NCBI GenBank assembly: GCA_020466095.1
Contig: CM035806.1
Location: forward strand, 128,789,679 to 128,853,678
Length of the DNA: 64,000 bases
Direction of reading: 5' to 3'
DNA from: Chlorops oryzae
Taxonomy: Eukaryota; Arthropoda; Insecta; Diptera; Chloropidae
Shown here: in pieces, positions 31,476 to 41,221 of the stretch
How positions within the stretch are numbered: position 1 is the first letter of the stretch
Layout of the letters: every line of letters starts with the position of its first letter
Position numbers and translations under genes: made by a program
Notes under the pieces: model-generated
Told to the model about the DNA's origin: nothing
Database searches by the model: none
Seen by the model: the letters and a program-made list of their open reading frames with translations, nothing else

Positions 31476-33621
31476 GTGTTATAGTTCACACGAATAACGG
31501 ATTATAAATTAAGTTGTTTTTTTTTTTGTTGTTTTATTCAAGCAAGTGTTAGAAATACAGGATTAGAAAAATTGTGGCTTAAAGTTAAATAATTTAAAAT
31601 CCAAATCAAGGTGAAATTGATAAATTAAATGGACAATTGATACATTTCAAAAAGAGACATTCTTCAGTCCAAATAGAAAATTGAGAGAAAATGTGAGTGC
31701 GAGCAGCTGGAAAACGGGCAACCTGAAAAGCTAAGAAATTGAACATTTTGCGAAGTCAAATAATCCAATTGCTCTAACTTCGAACGAAAAGCTCTTCGAA
31801 AGATGCAAGAATTAACGAATTGCTGGGCAAAACAAAATCCAAACAAGCTAATATCGTACCCATATTCTGCACGCAAATCAGGAGAAATAATATTTTTTTT
31901 AAAAACTAAATGAAAATGAAACCAAATTGTGTTCATACTCACACTCACATAAATAAAGGAAAAATGCTTTCTAAATTTGGATTATTTTTGTTCAACGTTT
32001 TCTTACTATCCTGCGTAATCAAATTCACTTTTCATTGCCATATTTTTTACTTTCACTTGCGCGCGATAGAATTTCAAGTCATAACGGGTATACACCATGC
32101 TACTTCTTCTTAGTTACTTAAAATTTTTGTTAAAATAAAAAGTTGACAGTAGTTCGACGACGCGACAGTGGACAGCTAACGCGGAACGCACTCGTACATC
32201 ATTTTCTGCCAATGAATTCGGGCATGCACTTACTTCAGTCTCTGCTACATATGGAATGAAAAAATTACCATTGAACGGAGTTAGCTGAACCGAGCTGTGC
32301 TGTGCTGAGCTGAGTACACCGCCCGTTTGCGCTATCACAACCTTTCTCAGTGAAAACTAAGGAATAACTGAATTTTCAAATGATTCGCACCATTTTCGTA
32401 TCGGCTTGGACGTGCTTTACTTCACCTTCGAAACGGCTCATAAATTCTCTCTTTTAGTGCAAGGCTCCTGAATTTCATTCGTTTCACTTTCTCTTCCTTC
32501 AACGAACACTCTCCGCTCGCATGTTTATCTCTCGCTCGCTTCTTGCGTCCCTCTTGTTTTCTCTTTTGAATAAAAAACAAAAAAATAAATGCGCTAAATA
32601 TCAAGTAGAAAGAACTTTTGTTTTATTTGAAAATATTTCGCCCTTCTAGAAGATTGTTCCAAGCCACGTAAAATTTGGAAATTTATTAATTTTTTTTTGT
32701 TTTGTTTTTTTTTTCAGCTATCGTCTTGGAGACTTGTGCCTATTTCTGTGGTTACTTTCATTTGTTCATTTGTTTAACTGTTGCGCTTTCGAGGGAAACT
32801 TGCTCAATTTTTTATTACGCTTCAACTTAAATTCGGTTCGTGACTTTATGTAAGGAACAACGCAATTTACTTATTTTTTTAATTAATTTTTTTTTTTTTT
32901 GTTTTAATTAGATACATAAATTAGTTACGTTAAGATAAAACTGGCTGCATAAAGACCTCCATTCACGTCTTTGTCCATTACAGAGCAATGAGACCAAAAT
33001 GAAAAAAAGAAATTTAATTTCAAAAGCACCCATGACCTTGCCAGATGGTGGGAGTAGGGCCATCCGCAGATACATGATTTTTCGGTCCTGTTTTCACTAA
33101 AACCAGAAAATTCTCGGTCAAAAGCAATCAATGAATTTGGTATTGCCAGAGTGTTTGAGTTGGACTTATCTTGCGGAATCGAGCCCATACCTACATAATA
33201 CTTGAATGTCCCTATTGGGTCTGGGTGAGCATTTCGCAGCTGCTGGTTTTTTACCATTTAAATAAAACTGAACGAGAAAAATCGGTGTGAATCGCTTGAT
33301 AATAATTGGATTCATTCCAGTTAACATCTGCCGTTTATTCACATAGATCCAAGCAAGGTATGTTATGTAGATGAACAGTAGCTAAGCTCGCTTGCGCTCA
33401 CTCTTTTTATTCATTTATTAATTGAGAACAAGTAGAAATTCGGTTTTACCGACAATATCACACTCTTCTGTTTCTCCTTCCTCTTCTCTCCTCCTCTCTT
33501 AAGGACTAAAATATTTTCGTACATGTTACTTCTTCCAATGAAATTCTTCGAATCGACTCATCACTTTTTTTCGAATGGATGTTGACTATACTATTTCCGT
33601 TATTTATCATGGAAGAAACGC
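31476..33621. other. No gene confirmed
   Basis: This stretch is less obviously repetitive than its neighbours. It contains CT-rich blocks (32450-32560 and 33460-33500), and a 110-codon minus-strand frame (32925-33257) without recognisable motifs. It could be host intergenic or intronic sequence. No promoter or exon can be supported. Confidence 0.35.
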
Positions 33622-33832
33622 CATATGGGCATTTCCAGAAACAGTAAACTTTTTGTCGCGTCCGTATATATCTGATTGCTATTCAAGACTGCAAAGAAAT
33701 TATGAAAGATATAAAAGTCCGCATAAACTCTACGAAAGTATTGAAAAGCAAAAGTACTATTTACCGCTTACTTGAATTCGGGATTTAAAATTGCTCATTT
33801 AAGTGTCGCGTCCGTTTGGAAATGCCCATATG
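33622..33832. mobile_element. MITE, ATGGGCATTTCCA family
   Basis: CATATGGGCATTTCC and its inverse ending at 33832 enclose 211 bp. GTCGCGTCCGT occurs just inside both ends, in the same orientation. The same terminus bounds 7511-13090. The short frame through it is a translation of the TIR. Confidence 0.7.
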
Positions 33833-34356
33833 TACACACTTACAAGCACTGGCATCCGAGGAGCACGCGAAATTTTTAAACATTTAAGACACATAAAGTA
33901 AAAAAACAAACAAGCTTACACCAAACCTGTTCAACATTTTTAATAACTTATTTCATTTAATTACACTTTGGTGGTCCAAAAATAAGACAAGGTTGAAAGC
34001 AACGGTTTCCTACATTTCAGTCTCTAGTAATTGGACAACGTCATTAGTTTTCTGGGTAATAAGCAGCATTGTCAAATATATTCTTGCAAAGCAGGGTTTT
34101 TACAAAACTTTCCAAAAAAAAAAAAAACGGAAAAAAGCATGGTTTTGTTTAAAATTCGGGACCAAGTTTAATCCTTCGTAGTCTGATAGACCGTGCAAAA
34201 CAGAAAAACTGGAGTGCGTTTGGAAGATCCGAAGTTGCGATCCTTGCGCTCTCTGAAAAACAAAATGCCTTTTATTGTATTCGATATGTTTGATGGACCT
34301 TTGCTGATATTTTGCTTAAGCCTTAAGCTGGAATAAACGTATACAGGTAAATTTAA
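33833..34356. other. No gene seen
   Basis: AT-rich with an A run at 34116; no supported frame or termini. Confidence 0.35.
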
Positions 34357-34358
34357 TA

Positions 34359-34499
34359 CAGTGTACTCTCTCCTTGCGGACACTCCTTTTGACCGGAAAC
34401 CCCTCTCAAACAGTCACTGTTTGGGAATTATGTAGTGCTTCTGCTTCTCAAAAATTTTCCTCTTAAGCGGACATATTTTCGGGTCCCGCAGATGTCTGC

Positions 34500-34587
<88 letters not shown>

Positions 34588-34657
34588 AAGAGAGAAGAGA
34601 GAGAGAAAGAGAGAGAAAGAGAGAGAAGAAGAAGAAAGAGAGAGAAGAGATACACTG
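34359..34657. mobile_element. Pogo/Tigger-like MITE with expanded GA microsatellite
   Basis: CAGTGTACTCTCTCC at left and GAGATACACTG at right are flanked by TA. CTCTTAAGCGGACATATTTTC and TGCGGACA words match pogo/Tigger-type ends, and another such end is at 46109. A (GA)n run of about 75 bp followed by interrupted GA repeats (34505-34650) fills the centre. The terminal TCTCTC probably seeded the repeat. Confidence 0.65.
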
Positions 34658-34765
34658 TAGAAGAATTTTTTAAATTATATAAGTATATGAATAAATCAAA
34701 ATGCCTTTTATTTAAAATTTTTATTTTTTTTTCGCATGGAAACTATTATATATTACTCTTATACG

Positions 34766-34979
34766 CAGTGCCGTAGCAATTCCGTTTTGCGTGGGGGAAA
34801 AATTTTTTTTCTCCATTTTAACGTCTATTTCAATTAAAACCACATTACATACACGCTTTCAATGCATGTTTTTTCGATTGTTATTTATTTATTCTCCCTT
34901 TTTAATTTTTTTCATGGGCAAAAACAAAAATGCGTGGGGGGCAAAGCCCCCTCTTGCCCCTTTGGTTGCTACGGCACTG
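34766..34979. mobile_element. hAT MITE, perfect 8-bp duplication
   Basis: The ends CAGTGCCGTAGCAA and TTGCTACGGCACTG bound 214 bp, and CTTATACG flanks both sides exactly (34758-34765 and 34980-34987). The interior has a GGGGGGCAAAGCCCCC palindrome. Confidence 0.85.
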
Positions 34980-35358
34980 CTTATACGAGATTACGGCAAG
35001 AGCACACCAGTCAGGCATTTCAAGAGGAAAATCAGCTAAGAGATGAGATTTCAATTAGATGTCACGTCAGTTTGAATGTTCAAATTAGACCACGTCAGCT
35101 GCAGTGGGTTAATACATTTGTACATTTATTAACAAACCACAATTTTTTTTATAACTTAATGCTCGCATTCCGAGATTTTTTTCTTACTATCTTTTTATTT
35201 AGGCTCATAGTCGTCAACCTAGCTTAAATTTCTTTAAGGTTTCAGCTTTCAAGCGATAGTAGAGGAGAACTTTAACAGGGTTTACCAGGTGATTGAGTTA
35301 AGCTGGCATCAAGACTAAGGCTAGGCGCCGACTACTCAATTTTCAGTTGACCATTTTT

Positions 35359-36190
35359 ATACCCAGCGTAAGCGGGGTATATTAGTTTTGTGCGAATCTT
35401 GTAACAGGGAGAAGTAAGCTCCGGAGATATAGACATATATATATAGAAATGATCAGGATCAAAAACTGAATCGATTTAGACATGTCCGTCTGTCCGTCCG
35501 TCCGTCTGTCCGTCCGTCCGTCTGTCTGTCCGTCCGTCTGTCCGTCCGTCCGTCTGTCCGTCCGTCCGTGGTCGGATCTCCTCCGAAACGGCTGGACCAA
35601 TCAAGTCGAAATTTGGCACACAAGTATATCGGGATCCGAGTATGATCCTAAGTAAAAATGGGAGACATCCACCCACTGCCACGCCCACAAATGAATATAA
35701 TGTGTTTTCAGTAAATTGCCTGTAACTAGCGAACCACTCAACACATTTCATTGATATTTGGTGTACTGGTAAACTACAAAAAGGGACATATCCTGGAAAA
35801 AAATGGACGCCACCCTCCTTGAGCCACGCCCACAAATAAGCCCACAAACAAGGTCTTATCGTAACTTGTGAAGTAAAAGGCGTAGAAGCTTCAAATTCGC
35901 AACATAGGCTCACCAAGGCGAATGAAAGGTGTAGGAAAAAACTTTGATTGGTTCGCCCACTGCCACGCCCACAAATTAAGATTTTTCGTAACTTCCGAAG
36001 TAAAAGGCGTAGAAGCTTCAAATTCGCAACATAGGTTCACGAAGGCGAATGAAAGGTGTAGGGAAATAATTTATTTTGCCCTCCCACTGCCACGCCCACA
36101 AATAGAGAAGCAAAACATAGTGCGCTCATAATGTCGGGACGCTGGGTATTTCAAAGTCGGGCTTGACCGACTTTAGCTTTCTTACTTGTT
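35359..36190 (+). mobile_element. DINE-1/mini-me-like element, type B, complete
   Basis: The 5' end is ACCCAGCGTAAGCGGGGTAT. Then come the AGACATG-GTCY tract, GTGGTCGGATCTCCTCC, and repeated TGCCACGCCCACAAAT and GGCGTAGAAGCTTC blocks. The 3' end has ACGCTGGGTATT, the hairpin AAAGTCGGGCTTGACCGACTTT (22 bases, loop inside) and CTTACTTGTT. Its design parallels type A: inverted subterminal word, hairpin, TTACTTGTT tail. Confidence 0.8.
35482..35569 (+). repeat. GTCC/GTCT microsatellite
   Basis: An uninterrupted tetranucleotide GTCY run of about 88 bp within the type B element. Shorter versions are at 23565, 25125, 29685, 42915 and 48130. It is the internal proto-microsatellite of this family. 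Confidence 0.9.
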
Positions 36191-36371
36191 AAGTTGTGTG
36201 TTTGTGGCACACAGAACTAAGGACTGTCCCAGAAATAACTGTCCTTTTGTTTTTAGGCTATTTATAAAAAAGTGTTAACTCTATAGCAACATATTTGGTA
36301 CCAAAATAAAGTATAAATATTGCAGATTAAAAAAAAATACTCATTCGTAAAATAAAAGAGCTACTGAAAAG

Positions 36372-37985
36372 ATGTCGTCTCAACAAGAAGAAAAGCGGAA
36401 AGCAATTATTTACAAACACCTGGAAAATCCAAACACCACGTACAAAATGATCGCTAAGGAAGTTGGCGTGTGCGAAAAAACTGTCGGTGGGACCATAAAA
36501 CGATACAGACAGCTTACCCCTATATCAAAAACACCAGGATCAGGGAGAAAAAGTGGTCCAGCGAACCAAGCGGTGGCCCAGAACGATAAGCGGCTGTTTA
36601 CTCAGAATCCAGGTACTTCGGTTCGTGATATGGCAGCAAAAGCGGGAACATCGACGTCAAGTATTCAACGGATTTTTTTTTTTTTTTTGCGGGTATTTTT
36701 ATATTGAATCTTCTTAATCTTAAGAACTAACAATATGTTTTCAAATCTTAAACTAGTACAAAATTTCACTACGTAAAATTAATTCATAATTTATATAGCG
36801 ACATTGGCAAAAACGCACCTCGAATCTTCTAGCCGGGCTTAAGCAATACTTTCGTGTGCCGCTTGGAGGGATGTTTCCGAAGGGGGGTGTCGGTGCCGGT
36901 TTGAGTGCGGGGCTCACAGCACATTTCGTGTGTGTCGAGGAGTGTATCGCAGTGCCGGCTTTAAAACGGGGGATCGACGATGCTGTGGCAAGCAAAACAG
37001 CTTCTTCGTGGTTGGGCGGTTTGTGCCAATGTTGCTATGATTGTCGAATGTCGACGGAGCCCATATTGGGTACAATTGGCAGCCGATTGCCGTAGAATCG
37101 TGCGAGGCGAGGCTATCGACATCCGTCGTCGTATACGTCATCGACGGGGAGCACAGTCGGAGACAAATCGACAGCTCACGAGCCGTTATCGCAACGTTAC
37201 CGACGGGATTGAGTCGAAAGTCAAGCGACGCAGAGCGGTCATCGTTAACTGGATTCGTCATCGACGGGGATGCTGTCGGAGACCAACGACGGGGGACGAA
37301 TGTCGTGAACCTCGCCGCTCGCCTTGTGGTGCGTGTGTAGCGGTCGGGCGATCGTTTCTTCTTAGCCTCGAGTGCGTTGAAGTTGAGGCTAAACACGGAT
37401 ATTCAACGGATTAAAAAAATTGTACAACCTAAGGAGCTATAAAGTACAAAAAGTACCTGATAGGTCAGAAGAAAAGGACGCCGAAGCCAAGAGGAGGGCT
37501 CGAAAACTGTATCGCGATTACCTGCCCAAATTAGATTGCGTGATCATGGACGATGAAACGTATTGCAAAGCGGATTTCAAGCAGTTACCTGGACACGGAT
37601 ATTATACTGCGGTTAGAAGGGGTGGAGCATTCTCTAAATTTACCACCGAAAAACATACCAAATTTCCAAAGAAATACATGGTGTGGCAGGCCATTTGCAA
37701 ATGTGGCCTTCGAAGTAAGGAATTTGTGACGGAGCGCACAATCAACACCGAAATTTACATCAGAGAGTGTCTGGACCGGCGTTTGCTGCCTTTTATACGT
37801 CAACACCTAGGTTCAGTACTATTTTGGCCTGACCTAGCAACATCTCACTACGCCCAGAGATACCAAACATACTGCGAAGAACATCGAAATATTTCGACAT
37901 AAATGGCGTCGGGCATCCACTAAGGTGAACGAAAGGTCGGTAAAAAACCTAATGGAGGACCTTAATAAAAAAGTGTATAATTTTT
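36372..37985 (+). pseudogene. Tc1-family transposase, interrupted and deleted
   Basis: Residues 1-99 (36372-36674) form the N-terminal paired-like helix-turn-helix region, including YKMIAKEVGVCEKTVGGTIKRY and GSGRKSG. The frame breaks at the 725-bp insert. Downstream, after a one-base frame change, LRSYKVQKVP to ATSHYAQRYQ (37423-37870) covers the catalytic region with VIMDDETY (first D) and FWPDLATSH (second D). A deletion then joins directly to RNISTFRHKW-like sequence near 37890, so the NPPNCPELRPIEKYW segment with the glutamate is missing. The final codons KVYNFF match the copy near 1600. Confidence 0.88.
36675..37399 (-). mobile_element. Poly(A) retroposon inserted in Tc1, 13-bp duplication
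   Basis: TATTCAACGGATT occurs on both sides (36662-36674 and 37400-37412). The insert begins, on the plus strand, with a T run, which is a poly(A) tail on the minus strand, so it arrived by target-primed reverse transcription. The minus strand is GC-rich relative to its surroundings and has an open frame of 160 codons (37396-36914), rich in R, T, S and P, without a recognisable domain. CGTCATCGACGGGGA occurs twice (37137 and 37257). It may be a truncated or non-autonomous LINE carrying part of ORF1. Confidence 0.85.
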
Positions 37986-38342
37986 TTTAAGTGTATTTTT
38001 TTCAGTGTAATTAAAATTTTTATTTATTTTGTAATGTTCACTTAATAATAAACTGAAAGAATTTTTAAAAAAACTTCATTGGTTTTTTTGCAATAAAAAA
38101 AAAGCAAAAGGACAGTTATTTCTGGGACAGTCTTTATGTATATGAGAACACGCCGACATTCCAATTTTTAGTTGACTCAATACAAAATTTGTGTTTGTGT
38201 TGTAATTAATAAATTATTATGTAATTAATTAATAATAAATTAATTGATTTGAAAGAACCCAATTTTAAATTGTATAGTCGGCGCGCAAGAGCACTTCTCC
38301 AACTAAAAATTGGCCAACTAAAAATTTAGTAATCGGCGCCTA

Positions 38343-38776
38343 GACTAAGAGAATACATTCGAAAATTTTAACTTTAAAAGCTCTTAAACCGACCGTTGAA
38401 GACTATGATCCTTAAAGTTGTTGTAACTTTCCAATATTGAATGAGCAAAAATAAAATTATCTCCTAAATATTTATTTGTTGGAGATTGGGATTTCTTATG
38501 TCCCTAATTATAGGCCAAAAAGTGGGACAGTCATGGTTCAATTCAAAAAAACAAAATTTAAAAAGTGTTTTACTTCAATTTTTGGGTTTTGATGTTATAA
38601 ATGTACATTTAGAGTAAGGAGGATTTCGACTCATAATATATAATAATCGTGATTGTAACTCAAAAACTTATGATCAGGGAAACCAAAAATATTTAAATTA
38701 AACCCTAAAAGTATGCACTAAGGTTCAATATTTAAGAAAAAATAAATGATTTTAAAAGTATTTGCCTAAGGACCTT
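38343..38776. other. No gene seen
   Basis: AT-rich sequence between two TIR elements; no supported frame. Confidence 0.35.
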
Positions 38777-39192
38777 CCCAGCTAGCATTTTTTGAAATTT
38801 TTGATCAAAAGCGAGTCTTTTTCGCGTCGCCTTTCTGTTCTGTTCTAAAAAGATCAAATATGCGCTCGTTTTCTGATCAAAAATGATACTTTTGTCGGGA
38901 GGAAATGGAACCCTGGCCGCGACTCTTCTTGGCGAGTCATACTTGATATCATTTGAGAGTCGTTTTCAAGACATATTTGTTATCATTTTCGAGTCATATT
39001 TGTTACTATTATCGAGTCTTCTACGACTCATATTTGCTATCATTTTGGAGTCTTCTTCGACTCATATTTGCTATCATTTTGGAGTGTTTTACGACTCATA
39101 TTTATAATCGATTTCTTCCAAAAATAAAAAAGAATAAAAAATTTTCTTAATCAATACACATTTATTTGGCTTTTTCGTGTATATGTCATATG

Positions 39193-39687
39193 CAGGCGCG
39201 GCAACTATGGGGGGAAAGGCACTTTTTTCCCTTCCAAAAATTTTATTGGAGGTACCATGCCCCCCCAATATTTCGGCAACTGGAAAAAATATTTCAAAAT
39301 TTAGTAAAGATATTCTACAATATCACACTTTTTTCTGCAATCTCCATAATTCATCTGAGATTAATCATCTTTCATATTTCTTAACTAATTTACTACAATT
39401 TTGAAGTTCCGATAATTCGAATTTACCCGCCTGTGCCAACCTACTTTTCACATTCGTGCAGAATTCTCCGAACACTGGCTTCAACCTCCTCCAACCAGAA
39501 ATATCTGTCAAAGACTGTCTATAAATATCGATATCTTTTCCATTCCGAGAAGGGTTAGAACTTTATTCCAATTGCAGATAGATATATATGCACTTTTTCA
39601 ATATTTGACATCTAATAAACACTGCGTATTGTTCCCTGCATTAAATTTTTTTCTTTCCCCCAATATTTTTGGAACTTGCCTCCCCTG
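39193..39687. mobile_element. hAT MITE whose target duplication was split by E5
   Basis: The ends CAGGCGCGGCAACTATGG and GGAACTTGCCTCCCCTG pair as hAT-like TIRs. The left flank is GTCATATG. The right flank is GTTATA, then the 39694-40782 element, then TG, that is GTTATATG when the later insert is removed. Seven of eight bases agree. Inside are GGGGGGAAAGGC and CTTTCCCCC blocks. Confidence 0.65.
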
Positions 39688-39900
39688 GTTATACACCGAG
39701 AGAAATAACAACAGTTAAATCAACTACTTAACATAGAACAGTTAAAGTAAGAGTGGTCAAATAAACTGTATTCCGCGTTAAATGCACTGAAAAAGGCAGT
39801 CAAATGAACAGTTGAAAAACAGTTACTTTTTATGTTCAAATTCGCTTTCGTTCACTTAGACGTATAAGATCGCATTCTGATCAACCGTCTCCGGAGGTTT

Positions 39901-39972
39901 CGATAGCTCAGTTGTTTAAGCTGTGACTCGACAGTCGTGAGCTTCGGGGTTCTATCCCTGCTGGCGGCGGGA
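39901..39972 (+). other. tRNA-like module in E5
   Basis: GATAGCTCAGTTGTTTAAGC is a good A box with a D-loop-like context. GACTCGACAGTC can form an anticodon-like hairpin, and CGGGGTTCTATCCC fits a B box with a 7-base T loop. A T run follows. The acceptor stem is not convincing. Confidence 0.55.
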
Positions 39973-40218
39973 ATTTTTCTGGATTTTTTTTTTTAATTAC
40001 AGTTTTTTTTTTTTGTTCAGAGTGTAGTTGTTTTGGAAGACAAAAATTTTCTCCTAAATTTTTAAGGTTTTAATTTATGTAATTTTTTTATAATGGTTCA
40101 TTTTCAAGCAAAAAATTTTGGGAGTGGAACAATTCCTTAAGCACGTTCCCCAAAACTTGAGCAACCATAAACTCAAGTGAGCATTTTGACCAACAAATTA
40201 AATTCGTTCGTTTAGCGC

Positions 40219-40399
40219 AGTGCTTCCCAGCGTAATACTCTTTCATACAAAACTGAGTATTGCGGCTTTGTTGTTTCTTTGTTGTTGTTTCTCACACACA
40301 GCGTCTGTGTTTTTTTTTTTTCACTGCATGAGCCTCTTAAGCACACATACATGCGAAGAATGAGAGAAATTGTGCTAGTGGTCGTGCTGACAAGCACTG
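40219..40399. mobile_element. hAT MITE inserted in the tRNA-like module of E5
   Basis: GTTTAGCG flanks both sides exactly (40211-40218 and 40400-40407). The ends are CAGTGCTT and AAGCACTG, 181 bp apart. Removing it restores the TTTAGCGTAATGGTTAAGAC found uninterrupted at 5413. Confidence 0.88.
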
Positions 40400-40835
40400 G
40401 TTTAGCGTAATGGTTAAGACGAAGTGGAGGTCTGCGGTTCAAGGCTCGGCCGAGGCGAGAAAATTTAAAGAGATGAAAGAGAAAAAGATTTAAATAGAAA
40501 CAAATAAATAACGAAAAAATATAATAATTTAATTTAAAAAAAACTATTAATAAAAGAAGATAAAAAAAAGTCAAAGCAAAAATTAATTTTTTTTTCCCCA
40601 GTCGCTGGTGACAGTTGATTTAACCGCGAGACAGTTATATCAACCATCAGGTAGTTATATCCTTATTGACTGTGTTTTTACTGTTGAATTGACCGCTACT
40701 ACACATAAGCTAACAATTAACGGTGAACTTGGTTATTTTAACCTGCTTTTTCAGTTAATATAACTACCTTTTTCTCTCGGTGTATGTATTATTATTATAG
40801 GTTCAACAATTTTTTTTTTTCCTTGCCTTATGTGG

Positions 40836-40905
40836 AATTTGAACTTAGGAACTCTCGTTTTCTAGTCCTGTGCTCACCCGTCGACACCAAGCTTTCCAAA
40901 TCGAA
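40836..40905 (-). other. tRNA-like module in E6, minus strand
   Basis: On the minus strand TTGGTGTCGACGGGTGAGCAC is followed by CTAGAAAACGAGAGTTCC and AAGTTCAAATTCC, giving A-box and B-box spacing. Degenerate. Confidence 0.4.
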
Positions 40906-41221
40906 AGTCATGGAAATTTTTCGTTTATAACTTTAAACTCGAATTCCATTCAATTCAATTTTGAGTCAAATATTGAGTGAAATATAAGATAGCAACAATT
41001 TGAATGATCATATTTCAATCCCATACGTGATTAATTGGCGATTGCTCTTTATTTTGTTTTTATAATTTGAATACGACTCGCTTTTGAAACATGTTGGAGA
41101 GTTGTTTTCGAGTGTTCTTTTAATCATGCATGTAATCAATCATTTTCTAATCATGAAGGGGGCTCGAAAAAGACTCGTAAATGAATCTTCTCATAGAACA
41201 GTCTTCCAAATGTTGGGTGGG

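Larger units (their letters stand above)
36220..38133 (+). mobile_element. Tc1-family transposon, complete ends, defective
   Basis: The TIR AGGACTGTCCCAGAAATAAC is matched by the inverse ending at 38133, with TA on both sides. The interior transposase is split by a retroposon (36675-37399), carries a frameshift, and lacks the DDE glutamate region. The 3' part matches 1366-1759, so the two are copies of one family. Confidence 0.92.
35322..38342. mobile_element. hAT-like TIR pair holding two further elements
   Basis: TAGGCGCCGACTACT at left is matched by the inverse of AGTAATCGGCGCCTA at right. The flanks share GACTAAG, offset by one base, consistent with a decayed 7-8-bp duplication. Subterminal words TTTTCAGTTGACC and AACTAAAAATTGGCC recur. 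Removing the DINE-like copy (35359-36190) and the Tc1 element (36220-38133) leaves a short non-autonomous element of about 300 bp. Confidence 0.55.
39694..40782. mobile_element. CAC-type TIR element (E5) with CAGTTA repeats
   Basis: CACCGAGAGAAATAAC and its partner ending TTTCTCTCGGTG are flanked by TA. CAGTTAAA, GGTTATATT and related words fill the outer parts. The core from about 39935 to 40612 is homologous to 5141-5622 of E1 (shared landmarks: CTCCTAAATTTTTAAGG, AACTTGAGCAACCATAAACT, CAGTCGCT), but the termini and subterminal repeats differ completely. Two tRNA-like modules: 39901-39972 and 40211-40465, the latter interrupted by a MITE. Confidence 0.72.
38777..41221. mobile_element. CCC-type TIR element (E6) with GACTC repeats, multiply interrupted
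   Basis: The left end CCCAGCTAGCATTTTTTG and right end CCAAATGTTGGGTGGG share CCCA..N..CATTT in inverse orientation. Subterminal words GAGTCATATTTG, GACTCATATTTGCTATC and AAAAGACTCG repeat. The core has a minus-strand tRNA-like module (40836-40905). Nested inside are a hAT MITE (39193-39687) and a CAC-type element (39694-40782). The flanking duplication is unclear (TT/CT). Confidence 0.55.

Noticed and set aside
32925..33257. 110-codon minus-strand frame (MVKNQQLRNAHPDPIGTFKY...)
   Set aside because: No recognisable domain or splice context. It is the best of the unassigned frames in 31476-33621 but not enough to call a gene.
4489..40905. Functional tRNA genes
   Set aside because: A and B boxes are present, but none of the modules forms a full cloverleaf with a paired acceptor stem, and all lie inside TIR elements. 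They are called tRNA-like only.
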